The notes beneath the pieces were generated by a model. The model was given only the letters and a program-made list of their open reading frames with translations. It had not been told where the DNA came from and ran no database searches. Below, one piece after another: positions 8,533 through 16,997 of a stretch of DNA of 64,000 nucleotides. This DNA comes from Mucilaginibacter frigoritolerans (GTDB taxonomy: Bacteria > Bacteroidota > Bacteroidia > Sphingobacteriales > Sphingobacteriaceae). How positions within the stretch are numbered: the first letter of the stretch is position 1; every line of letters starts with the position of its first letter. Location of the stretch: assembly GCF_007830615.1 (NCBI RefSeq), contig NZ_VLLI01000013.1, forward strand, positions 1-64,000. The letters run 5' to 3'. Made by a program: the position numbers and the translations under genes.

Positions 8533-8709
8533 CATTGCTTTGCCGGGGAATATAATTTTACCGTTAATTATAAAACTTAATTAAGCCACCATTTCTGAAT
8601 GGGTTTGGCTTAACAAATGCCAAAAAACAGATACAGGCCGCAATTTGTTGCACCTATACCAGTTGTATTAACGTAAAACTAAAAGATCAACATAATTAAT
8701 TATTTAATC

Positions 8710-10506
8710 ATGAATGCCACAGAATCTGTAAAAGCTATAAAAGGCGGAGAGTTTTTGATAAGGGAAACTGCCGCCGAAAGTATTTTTATTCCGGAAGAAT
8801 GGAATGAGGAGCAATTAATGATAGCTGAAACTTGTACTAACTTTTTAGCGCAACACATTACTCCCAATTTAAACCGCATTGATGAACAAGAAGAGGGTTT
8901 AATGGCCCATCTAATGGAAGAGGCTGGAAACCTGGGCTTATTAGGTATTTCTGTGCCTGAAGAATATGGTGGTTTTGGAAAGGATTTTAAAACATCCATG
9001 CTGGTTACCGAAAAATTAGGAGCAGGGCACTCTTTTTCTGTAGCTTTTTCGGCACATACGGGTATAGGTACATTACCAATATTGTACTATGGTAATGATG
9101 CACAAAAGCAAAAATATATCCCTAAACTGGCAAGCGGCGAATGGAAAGGGGCCTATTGCCTTACAGAACCCGGCGCCGGATCAGATGCAAACTCAGGCAA
9201 AGCAAGAGCAAGATTATCTGAAGATGGTAAACACTATCTGATTAATGGTCAGAAAATGTGGATCACCAATGCAGGTTTTGCAGATGTGTTTACTGTTTTT
9301 GCCAAAATTGATAATGACGAAAACCTGAGCGCATTTATTGTTGAAAAGGATCTTGAAGGATTATCTTTAAATACCGAAGAACATAAAATGGGTATAAAAG
9401 GAAGTTCAACTCGCCAGGTGTTTTTTAATGATTGCAAAGTGCCTGTTGAAAACTTGCTTTCTGAGCGCCAAAACGGATTCAAGATTGCGGTAAATATTTT
9501 AAATCTTGGTCGTATTAAATTAGGTGGTGGTACCATAGGTGCAAGCAAGGATGTTATTTCATTGGCCATAAAATATGCTAATGAGCGAGAGCAATTTGGA
9601 AGGCCTATCTCCAAATACGGGGCCATTCGTTATAAATTAGCTCAACAGGCAATCCGTACTTACGCTTCTGAGGCTGCAATTTACCGCGCCAGCCAGAATA
9701 TGGAAGAAGCGACCGACATGCTGGTTGAATCAGGAATGGATGAAATTAAAGCTAAGCTTAAAGGGACCGAGCAATACGCCATTGAAGCCGCTATTATAAA
9801 AGTACACGCCTCTGAAACATTGGACTATGTAGTAGATGAAGGTGTGCAGATTTATGGGGGAATGGGTTTTAGTGCTGAGGCACCAATGGACAGGGCTTAT
9901 CGTGACTCAAGAATCAACAGGATTTTTGAGGGAACAAATGAGATTAACAGGATGTTAACCGTTGATATGATGCTGAAACGCGCTATGAAGGGTGAGCTTG
10001 ATTTAATGGGGCCTGCACAAAAAGTAGCCGGTGAATTAATGAGCATTCCTGACTTTGGCGGTGCCGAAGAAGATGGCTTGTTCTCTAAAGAAAAGAAATA
10101 CATAGCAGGTTTCAAAAAAGCTATTTTGATGGTAGCTGGTGCCGCTGTTCAAAAACTAATGACACAATTGGGTAAAGAACAGGAAGTACTAATGAACCTG
10201 GCAGATATGTTGATTGAACTTTATGTGAGCGAATCATTACAGCTACGGGTTGAAAAACTGGTAGGCATAAAAGGAGAGGATGCCTGCAAAGAACAACTGG
10301 ACATAATGAGGGTTTATGTTTATGAAGCAGCTGAACGCATTTTAAAATCAGGAAAAGAAGCATTAAACTCTTTTGCGGAGGGCGATGAACTGAGAATGAT
10401 GCTGATGGGATTAAGACGTTTTACCAAAACTGAAGATTTTAATACTACCCAGGCCCGTAGAAATGTTGCAGCGAAATTGATTGCTGAAAATAAATATTGT
10501 TTCTAA
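8710..10506 (+). CDS. acyl-CoA dehydrogenase (long/very-long-chain type)
   Basis: A 598-residue flavoenzyme catalysing the first oxidation of acyl-CoA to trans-2-enoyl-CoA. Family signatures are CLTEPGAGSDANSG (FAD/substrate site) and IYGGMGFSAEAPMDRAYRDS followed by RIFEGTNEI, which holds the likely catalytic Glu near residue 405. About 170 residues follow the core domain, as in the mitochondrial VLCAD (ACADVL) group; the normal short/medium-chain enzymes are ~380 residues. It heads the rightward fatty-acid series, and its electrons would pass to the EtfBA encoded next. The start follows a 244-bp gap containing regulon motif copy 2. Confidence 0.92.
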   Translation: MNATESVKAIKGGEFLIRETAAESIFIPEEWNEEQLMIAETCTNFLAQHITPNLNRIDEQEEGLMAHLMEEAGNLGLLGISVPEEYGGFGKDFKTSMLVTEKLGAGHSFSVAFSAHTGIGTLPILYYGNDAQKQKYIPKLASGEWKGAYCLTEPGAGSDANSGKARARLSEDGKHYLINGQKMWITNAGFADVFTVFAKIDNDENLSAFIVEKDLEGLSLNTEEHKMGIKGSSTRQVFFNDCKVPVENLLSERQNGFKIAVNILNLGRIKLGGGTIGASKDVISLAIKYANEREQFGRPISKYGAIRYKLAQQAIRTYASEAAIYRASQNMEEATDMLVESGMDEIKAKLKGTEQYAIEAAIIKVHASETLDYVVDEGVQIYGGMGFSAEAPMDRAYRDSRINRIFEGTNEINRMLTVDMMLKRAMKGELDLMGPAQKVAGELMSIPDFGGAEEDGLFSKEKKYIAGFKKAILMVAGAAVQKLMTQLGKEQEVLMNLADMLIELYVSESLQLRVEKLVGIKGEDACKEQLDIMRVYVYEAAERILKSGKEALNSFAEGDELRMMLMGLRRFTKTEDFNTTQARRNVAAKLIAENKYCF

Positions 10507-10527
10507 ACCGACCTTTATAATTAATAC

Positions 10528-10564
10528 GAATTGCCTCCGGTGTTAAGCCGGGACAATTCTTTTT
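10528..10564 (+). terminator. Terminator/attenuator between acyl-CoA dehydrogenase and etfB
   Basis: The stem GAATTGccTCCGG / CCGGGaCAATTC closes a 7-nt loop and is followed by TCTTTTT. It lies in the 71-bp gap before etfB and could reduce read-through, setting the ratio of dehydrogenase to ETF. Confidence 0.65.
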
Positions 10565-10577
10565 ACAAAACTACTCT

Positions 10578-11321
10578 ATGAAGATATTAGTGTGTATAAG
10601 CCAAGTGCCCGACACCAGTACTAAAATTATATTAAAAGACAATAATACCGCCATCAGCAGTGATGGTGTAACTTACATCATTAATCCTTACGATGAATGG
10701 TATGCTTTAATCCGGGCTTTGGAATTAAAGGAAACAGGTGTGGCAAGTGATGTGCATTTAATAACCGTTGGTAAAGCGGATGTTGAGCCAATTATCAGAA
10801 AGGGCCTGGCATTGGGAGGTGATGAAGCCATCCGCATTGATGCGGCCGCTAATGATCCGTATGAAACGGCCAGTTATATTGCCGAATATGCCAAAAGTGT
10901 TGGCTATGACCTGATTTTATGTGGTAAGGAATCTATTGATTATAATAACGGTGTTACTGGCGTTATGATTGCCGAATTATTGGATGCAGATTATATCGGT
11001 TTTGCTGCAAGTATTCAGATTGAAGGTAATACAGCAATAGTTAATCGTGAAATTGAAGGTGGCGAAGAGACAGATACCTGTAGTTTACCGGTAGTAATAG
11101 CCTGTCAAAAAGGTGTTGCAGAAGCACGTATTCCTAATATGCGTGGTATAATGGCTGCGCGTACACGTCCGCTAAAGGTAGTTACTCCAACTGCTGTAGC
11201 GCCTGTAGCTGCAATTTTATCGTACGAAATGCCACCTGCTAAAGCTGGTATTAAACTGGTTGATCCGGATAATATGGACGAATTGGTTGAGTTGCTGCAT
11301 TCAGAGGCAAAAGTTATTTAA
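10578..11321 (+). CDS. etfB: electron transfer flavoprotein beta subunit
   Basis: A 247-residue protein matching EtfB from its start (MKILVCISQVPDTSTKI) through the AMP/FAD domain, including DLILCGKESIDYNNG and the EtfB signature region around VNREIEGGEE and IPNMRGIMAARTRPL. It forms a heterodimer with EtfA, which begins 25 bp downstream, and carries electrons from acyl-CoA dehydrogenase to the quinone pool via ETF-quinone oxidoreductase, which is not in this window. Confidence 0.95.
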   Translation: MKILVCISQVPDTSTKIILKDNNTAISSDGVTYIINPYDEWYALIRALELKETGVASDVHLITVGKADVEPIIRKGLALGGDEAIRIDAAANDPYETASYIAEYAKSVGYDLILCGKESIDYNNGVTGVMIAELLDADYIGFAASIQIEGNTAIVNREIEGGEETDTCSLPVVIACQKGVAEARIPNMRGIMAARTRPLKVVTPTAVAPVAAILSYEMPPAKAGIKLVDPDNMDELVELLHSEAKVI

Positions 11322-11346
11322 TCTATCCTAAAAATTAAAACGAAAA

Positions 11347-12324
11347 ATGTCAGTATTAGTATTGGTAGAGCATACCGAAGGAATTATAAAAAAGAAAAAC
11401 TTTGAAGCTGTTCAATATGCTTCACAAATAGCCAAACAAACTGGAACAACAGCAACGGCTGTTGTTTTAGGCAGTGCATCAGCAGCAGAAATGGAAAGTT
11501 TGGGTGAATATGGTGCGGAAAAAGTACTGCATATTGCTGATCCCCGTTTAGACGAATTGCATGCCCGTGCCTATGCAAAAGCACTTATTGCTGCCGCAGA
11601 AAAGGAAGGAAGCACGGTAATTATAACCCTGAATGATATTAATGGGAGAGCTGTAGCTCCCCGTGTTGCCGTTAAATTGAAAGCGGGCCTGGTGGCTGGT
11701 GCTTTATCATACCCCGATACAGCAGAAGGCTTTTTAATTAAAAAAACAGTATTTTCAGGCAAGGCCTTTGCCTTTGTAAATGTTTTGAGCGATGTAAAGG
11801 TAATTACGTTGATGCCTAATTCATTTCAGATCAATAAAGGAGAAGGCAAAGCAACTGTTGAAAAGCTGGATGTGAATTTTGATGAAAAAGACTTTGGAAT
11901 AAAAGTAAAACAGGTAAACAAAGTTACAGGAGAGGTTTCTCTTGCAGATGCCGAGCTGGTTGTTTCCGGCGGAAGAGGTATGAAAGGTCCTGAAAATTGG
12001 GGATTAATTGAGGATTTGGCAAAAGAATTAGGCGCTGCTACAGCTTGTTCAAGGCCGGTTGCCGATTCGCATTGGCGTCCACATCATGAACATGTGGGGC
12101 AAACAGGCGGTACAATTCGCCCTAATTTATACATAGCTGCTGGTATATCCGGAGCAATACAACATTTGGCCGGGGTTAACGGATCAAAAATTATTGTGGT
12201 GATTAATAAAGATCCGGAAGCACCATTTTTTAAGGCTGCCAATTACGGTGTGATAGGCGATGCTATGGAAGTATTGCCCAAACTAACGGCTGCAGTTAAA
12301 AAGTATAAAGCGTCTCACAAATAG
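11347..12324 (+). CDS. etfA: electron transfer flavoprotein alpha subunit
   Basis: A 325-residue protein. The C-terminal FAD-binding domain is clear: VSGGRGMKGPENW, CSRPVADSHW, VGQTGGTIRPNLYIAAGISG and the tail EAPFFKAANYGVIGDAMEVLP. It pairs with the EtfB encoded immediately upstream. Length and motif order are normal for the family. Confidence 0.95.
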   Translation: MSVLVLVEHTEGIIKKKNFEAVQYASQIAKQTGTTATAVVLGSASAAEMESLGEYGAEKVLHIADPRLDELHARAYAKALIAAAEKEGSTVIITLNDINGRAVAPRVAVKLKAGLVAGALSYPDTAEGFLIKKTVFSGKAFAFVNVLSDVKVITLMPNSFQINKGEGKATVEKLDVNFDEKDFGIKVKQVNKVTGEVSLADAELVVSGGRGMKGPENWGLIEDLAKELGAATACSRPVADSHWRPHHEHVGQTGGTIRPNLYIAAGISGAIQHLAGVNGSKIIVVINKDPEAPFFKAANYGVIGDAMEVLPKLTAAVKKYKASHK

Positions 12325-12332
12325 TTCATAAT

Positions 12333-12776
12333 ATGAATATATACTATGAAGGACAGGTGTTATGGTCGCAGATTGATGCTAATCAACACTTGCGGCACTC
12401 TGCCTATGCCGATTTTGCCGCGCAGGCTCGGTTAAATATGATGCAGCAGTTGGGCTTAAAACCTATACTGTTATTGGAACAAAAAATTGGGCCCGTATTA
12501 TTCAGGGAAGAGCTTCTCTATTTACGCGAAGTAGCATTAAATGATACCATCAGAATGACTTGTGAGCTTTCAAAAGCAAGGGCTGATGGTTCAAGATGGT
12601 CAATAAGGCATGAAATGTATCGTGAAGACGGTGTGAAAGCGGCTATTATTAATGTAGATGGCGCCTGGATAGACATGGTAAAGCGCAAGCTGTGTTTGTT
12701 ACCTGTTGACATAAGCGAATTGTTTATGAAGGCTCATAAAACAGCCGATTATATTGAAGAACAACCTAAATCATAA
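12333..12776 (+). CDS. acyl-CoA thioesterase, hotdog fold (4HBT type)
   Basis: A 147-residue single hotdog-fold protein resembling the YbgC/4HBT thioesterases: SQIDANQHLRHSAYADFAAQ provides the Asp/Asn-His motif, where the usual D-x-x-G-H-x-N-N is replaced by D-x-N-Q-H-x-R-H. It lies 8 bp after etfA and 16 bp before the acyl-CoA-binding protein gene. Release of free CoA from stalled or excess acyl-CoA is the likely role; chain-length preference is unknown. Confidence 0.78.
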   Translation: MNIYYEGQVLWSQIDANQHLRHSAYADFAAQARLNMMQQLGLKPILLLEQKIGPVLFREELLYLREVALNDTIRMTCELSKARADGSRWSIRHEMYREDGVKAAIINVDGAWIDMVKRKLCLLPVDISELFMKAHKTADYIEEQPKS

Positions 12777-12792
12777 TAAATAATAAAAGAAA

Positions 12793-13056
12793 ATGACTGA
12801 GTTAAAAGATATTTTTGAAGTAGCCGTTAAAGAAAGTAAGGAACTGTCGTCAAAACCTGATAATGAAACATTATTAAAAATTTATAGTTTATACAAACAG
12901 TCAACAGAAGGCGATATCAATATAGATCCGCCTGCAGGTATGTTTGATTTTGTAGCTAAAGCAAAATATGATGCCTGGTTAAAATTGAAAGGGACATCTC
13001 GTGAGGATGCGATGAAACAATATATTAACCTGATTACCGATTTATCTGGTAAATAA
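12793..13056 (+). CDS. acyl-CoA-binding protein (ACBP)
   Basis: An 87-residue four-helix protein of the ACBP family, widespread in eukaryotes and found in only part of the bacteria. Conserved features are LYKQSTEGDIN, FDFVAKAKYDAW and the signature LKGTSREDAMKQYINLI, which contain the Tyr and Lys residues that bind acyl-CoA. It would hold long-chain acyl-CoA in the cytosol and buffer its free level. Its position among beta-oxidation genes fits. Confidence 0.93.
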   Translation: MTELKDIFEVAVKESKELSSKPDNETLLKIYSLYKQSTEGDINIDPPAGMFDFVAKAKYDAWLKLKGTSREDAMKQYINLITDLSGK

Positions 13057-13069
13057 ATAAGAAATAAGT

Positions 13070-13108
13070 TCCGAAATATTGACAAATGTTTCCGTCATTT
13101 AGACCTTT
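13070..13108 (+). promoter_or_regulatory. Fatty-acid regulon motif, copy 3 (before fadN)
   Basis: The block keeps TCCGA, TTGAC, AAT and the second TCCG 21 bp after the first, and ends AGACCTTTG; 28 of 39 bases match copy 2. TTG and GACCTTTG are again 20 bp apart. It starts 14 bp after the ACBP stop and is 178 bp from the fadN start, so fadN onward probably has its own promoter under the same control. A perfect ATCCTT-AA-AAGGAT hairpin follows at 13117-13130. Confidence 0.65.
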
Positions 13109-13286
13109 GTTAAATCATCCTTAAAAGGATATTTGCTATATACAAACCAATACCAATTATTAAAATCATTTCGCGCACAGTTTGTGTTTTATAAAAATGC
13201 ATTAAAGAATAAATTAAAGTATTTTTAGTTTGTTCTTTAACTGCTCCTGAAATTAATATTATAACCTTTTAAAATAAACGTATTGC

Positions 13287-15668
13287 ATGGATGCCAAAAG
13301 AGTAATAAAAAAAGTAGCTGTACTGGGTTCAGGTGTAATGGGCAGCCGCATTGCCTGTCACTTTGCGAACATTGGTCTTCAGGTGCTCTTATTAGATATT
13401 GTGCCGAAAGATGCGCCGGATAACGATAAAAAGATCCGAAATAAAATTGTAAATGATGCTCTAGATTTTGCTTTAAAATCTAACCCTTCGCCCATTTATT
13501 TAAAATCATTTGCAAAGCGTATTACAACGGGGAATTTTGATGACGACATATCCAAAATTGCTGAATGTGATTGGGTAATTGAAGTGGTAGTTGAACGTTT
13601 GGATATAAAACAGAGGGTTTTTGAAAACGTTGAGAAACACCGCAAGCCCGGAACATTGATCACCTCAAATACCTCAGGCATTCCTATACATTTGATGGCC
13701 GAGGGCAGGAGTGAAGATTTTAAGCAGCATTTTTGTGGCAGCCACTTCTTTAATCCGCCACGATATTTGAAATTGCTGGAGATTATTCCAACTAAAGATA
13801 CATTGCCCGCAGTAACTGATTTTTTAATGGAGTTTGGAGAAAAATTCCTCGGAAAAACAACTGTTTTGGCTAAAGATACCCCTGCATTTATCGGTAACAG
13901 GGTAGGCGTGTTCAGCATTATGAGTGTGTTGAACTACGTAAATAAAACAGGTATGACGGTTGAGGAGGTAGATAAACTTACCGGCCCGGTAATCGGTCAC
14001 CCAAAATCGGCAACTTTCCGTACCAGTGATGTGGTGGGTTTGGATACTATGATCCACGTGGCTAACGGGCTTTATGAAAATGCACCGAAAGATGAAGCCA
14101 GGGATATATTTAAGATCCCCGATTTTGTTACCGGTATGGCTAAAAATAATTGGCTTGGTAGTAAAACTAACCAGGGCTTTTATAAAAAGGAAAAGGTTGA
14201 TGGCGTAAACCAGTTTTATGCACTCGATCTGAAAACATTGGAGTACAAACCATCGCAAAAAGTAAAATTCCCTTCACTGGAAACTACCAAAACTGTTGAC
14301 AGTTTAAAAGATCGACTTAAAATACTTTTTGCAGCTAAGGATAAAGCAGGAGATTTTTACCGAGCTACCTTTTATGAGCTGTTTGCCTACGCCAGCAACC
14401 GTATTCCCGAAATTGCAGATGAACTATACAAGATAGATGCTGCCACAAGCGCAGGCTTCGGTTGGGAAATGGGGCCTTTTGAGAAATGGGACGCTCTTGG
14501 TGTTGAAGAAACGGTAAAGGCTATGGAAGCTGCCGGAAATAAACCCGCACAATGGGTTTATGACATGCTTGCATCTGGTGCAAAAAACTTTTATAAAGTT
14601 GAAGGTGGCAAACGCTTGTACTATGATATCCCATCCAAAACTTATAAGGTAATTCCAGGAACGGAAAGTTTTATTTTACTTGATAATATCCGCCCAACAC
14701 ATACCGTATGGAAAAATAGCGGTACTACCATAACTGACATTGGCGATGGGATACTTAACCTGGAGTTCCATACCAAAATGAACACCATTGGCGGCGATGT
14801 AATTGAAGGTATTAATAAAGCTATAACCCTTGCTGAAAAAAGTTACAAAGGTTTAGTGATATCAAATGAAGGGGCCAATTTCAGTGCAGGTGCTAATGTG
14901 GGAATGATATTTATGATGGCTGTGGAGCAGGAGTTTGATGAGTTGAATATGGTGATCAAGGCTTTTCAAAACACCATGATGCGTATTCGTTATTCTTCTA
15001 TTCCGGTAGTGGCTGCGCCTCGTCAAATGGCTTTAGGCGGCGGCTGCGAGTTGTGCTTACATGCCGATAAGGTAGTCGCTCACGCAGAATTATACATGGG
15101 CCTGGTTGAGTTTGGCGTTGGATTGATACCCGGCGGCGGCGGTACCAAGGAGTTCGCTTTAAGATTATCCGACGAATTGCAGGATGGTGATATCGAACTG
15201 AATAATTTCAGGGATCGGTTTTTAACCATTGGTCAGGCAAAGGTATCTACCTCAGCTTATGAAGCTTTTGAGTTGGGTTACCTGAAAAAAGGCCGAGATA
15301 TAGTTGTGGTTTCACAAAACAGATTATTAGCTGAAGCCAAACAGCAGTGTCTGCAACTTGCAGATGAGGGTTATGTACAACCGATACAGCGTAGTGATAT
15401 CAGGGTATTAGGTAAACAGGCACTTGGTTTGGGTTACGTAGGTGCCAATACTATGTTCAGTGGTAATTACATCAGCGAGCATGATGTGAAAATCTCACAG
15501 AAACTGGCTTACGTAATGTCCGGCGGCGATTTGTCACAACCATCCATTGTAAATGAAGAATACTTGCTCGGATTGGAGCGGGAAGCCTTTGTATCCCTGT
15601 GTATGGAAAAGAAGACCCTGGAAAGGATTCAATCCATTTTAACAGGTGGAAAAGTATTAAGGAACTAG
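13287..15668 (+). CDS. fadN: 3-hydroxyacyl-CoA dehydrogenase / enoyl-CoA hydratase fusion (FadN type)
   Basis: A 793-residue bifunctional enzyme. The N-terminal dehydrogenase has the NAD loop VLGSGVMGSRIA (GxGxxG at residues 14-19) and the GSHFFNPPRYLKLLEI block with the catalytic His. The C-terminal crotonase domain (from about residue 480) shows FSAGANVGM for the oxyanion hole, GGGCELCLHAD and VEFGVGLIPGGGGTKE, with both catalytic Glu residues. The domain order, dehydrogenase first, is that of Bacillus FadN rather than Escherichia coli FadB. It performs steps two and three of beta-oxidation and would pass 3-ketoacyl-CoA to the thiolase encoded 115 bp downstream. Confidence 0.93.
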   Translation: MDAKRVIKKVAVLGSGVMGSRIACHFANIGLQVLLLDIVPKDAPDNDKKIRNKIVNDALDFALKSNPSPIYLKSFAKRITTGNFDDDISKIAECDWVIEVVVERLDIKQRVFENVEKHRKPGTLITSNTSGIPIHLMAEGRSEDFKQHFCGSHFFNPPRYLKLLEIIPTKDTLPAVTDFLMEFGEKFLGKTTVLAKDTPAFIGNRVGVFSIMSVLNYVNKTGMTVEEVDKLTGPVIGHPKSATFRTSDVVGLDTMIHVANGLYENAPKDEARDIFKIPDFVTGMAKNNWLGSKTNQGFYKKEKVDGVNQFYALDLKTLEYKPSQKVKFPSLETTKTVDSLKDRLKILFAAKDKAGDFYRATFYELFAYASNRIPEIADELYKIDAATSAGFGWEMGPFEKWDALGVEETVKAMEAAGNKPAQWVYDMLASGAKNFYKVEGGKRLYYDIPSKTYKVIPGTESFILLDNIRPTHTVWKNSGTTITDIGDGILNLEFHTKMNTIGGDVIEGINKAITLAEKSYKGLVISNEGANFSAGANVGMIFMMAVEQEFDELNMVIKAFQNTMMRIRYSSIPVVAAPRQMALGGGCELCLHADKVVAHAELYMGLVEFGVGLIPGGGGTKEFALRLSDELQDGDIELNNFRDRFLTIGQAKVSTSAYEAFELGYLKKGRDIVVVSQNRLLAEAKQQCLQLADEGYVQPIQRSDIRVLGKQALGLGYVGANTMFSGNYISEHDVKISQKLAYVMSGGDLSQPSIVNEEYLLGLEREAFVSLCMEKKTLERIQSILTGGKVLRN

Positions 15669-15714
15669 ACTTTTAGAGTAAATATCCGGGAGAGTTAAAT
15701 TAAATTAAGAACCA

Positions 15715-15769
15715 GGAATCAAAAGAATAATATGAAATCCAAATTTCTATTCTTCGCTCTTGATTCTCC
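15715..15769 (+). repeat. Imperfect palindrome between fadN and fadA
   Basis: GGAATCAA and AAGAATA on the left pair with TATTCTT and TTGATTC on the right, with a 5-nt bulge, giving a transcribed hairpin of about 14 bp. It may be a REP-like element or an mRNA-stabilising stem. It is not followed by a T tract, so it is not called a terminator. Confidence 0.45.
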
Positions 15770-15782
15770 AAATAAAAACTAA

Positions 15783-16958
15783 ATGAACGCATACATAGTG
15801 GCTGCAAGCCGTAGTGCTGTTGGAAAGGCAACAAAAGGTGGTTTAAGGTTTACAAGGCCCGACTCTCTTGCTGCTGATGTTATAAAACACCTGGTAGCTT
15901 CTGTTCCCAATGTAGATAAGGAACAGATTGATGATGTAATTGTTGGTAATGCAACCCCCGAAGCAGAACAGGGCTTAAATGTAGCCCGACTGATTTCATT
16001 AATTGCATTAGATACCGATAAAGTTCCAGGGATGACAGTAAATCGTTATTGCGCATCAGGTTTGGAAACTATCGCTATCGCGGCAGCAAAAATACATAGC
16101 GGTATTTCTGATTGCATAATAGCGGGTGGTGTTGAAAGCATGAGCCTACTACCAATGGGCGGCTGGCGTGTGGTACCTAATGCAGATGTTGCCCTGGCGC
16201 ATCCTGATTATTATTGGGGTATGGGCCTTACCGCTGAAGCCGTTGCCCGTGAGTATAAAGTGAGTAGGGAAGAGCAGGATCAGTTTGCCTATAATTCTCA
16301 TCAAAAAGCGATAACTGCCATTAAAGAGGGGAAATTTAAAGACGAAATTGTGCCTGTTAATATTGTAGAAACCTATGTGGATGAAAGTGGCAAAAAGAAA
16401 AAACGCGAATTTAAGGTAGATACAGACGAGGGCCCCCGCGCAGATACTTCATTGGATGCTTTGTCTAAATTGAAACCTGTTTTTGATGCCAGAGGTGTTG
16501 TTACTGCAGGTAATTCATCCCAAACAAGCGATGGTGCTGCTTTTGTAATGGTGGTAAGCGAAAAGTTTATGAAGCAAAACAACCTTACACCAATTGCCCG
16601 TATGGTGAACTATGCTGTTGCAGGCGTTCCTCCGCGCATTATGGGTATTGGCCCGTTGGTGGCTATACCGAAAGTACTGAAGCTTGCAGGAATGAAACAA
16701 CAAGACATTGACCTGATTGAACTAAATGAGGCCTTTGCTTCCCAATCATTAGCTATTATAAAAGGATTGGAACTAAATCCCGATATTGTAAATGTGAATG
16801 GTGGTGCCATAGCGCTCGGTCATCCATTGGGTTGTACTGGGGCTAAACTTTCTGTTCAGTTATTTAACGAACTGAAAAAACGCGATAAAAAGTATGGCAT
16901 GGTTACCATGTGTGTAGGTACGGGCCAGGGTGCGGCGGGGATATTTGAATTATTATAG
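15783..16958 (+). CDS. fadA: acetyl-CoA C-acyltransferase (3-ketoacyl-CoA thiolase)
   Basis: A 391-residue thiolase. The acyl-accepting Cys90 lies in NRYCASGLETIA; the C-terminal catalytic pair is in GGAIALGHPLGCTGA (His) and CVGTGQGAAGIFE (Cys). It cleaves 3-ketoacyl-CoA to acetyl-CoA and a shortened acyl-CoA. Length, motif order and position after fadN are standard for a degradative thiolase. Confidence 0.94.
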   Translation: MNAYIVAASRSAVGKATKGGLRFTRPDSLAADVIKHLVASVPNVDKEQIDDVIVGNATPEAEQGLNVARLISLIALDTDKVPGMTVNRYCASGLETIAIAAAKIHSGISDCIIAGGVESMSLLPMGGWRVVPNADVALAHPDYYWGMGLTAEAVAREYKVSREEQDQFAYNSHQKAITAIKEGKFKDEIVPVNIVETYVDESGKKKKREFKVDTDEGPRADTSLDALSKLKPVFDARGVVTAGNSSQTSDGAAFVMVVSEKFMKQNNLTPIARMVNYAVAGVPPRIMGIGPLVAIPKVLKLAGMKQQDIDLIELNEAFASQSLAIIKGLELNPDIVNVNGGAIALGHPLGCTGAKLSVQLFNELKKRDKKYGMVTMCVGTGQGAAGIFELL

Positions 16959-16997
16959 ATTTTATCAGGTCATTTTAACTTATAACCGGTTTTACGA

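Noticed and set aside
8700-8999. 99-residue minus-strand frame at the acyl-CoA dehydrogenase start
   Set aside because: Antisense to a well-supported gene with no domain.
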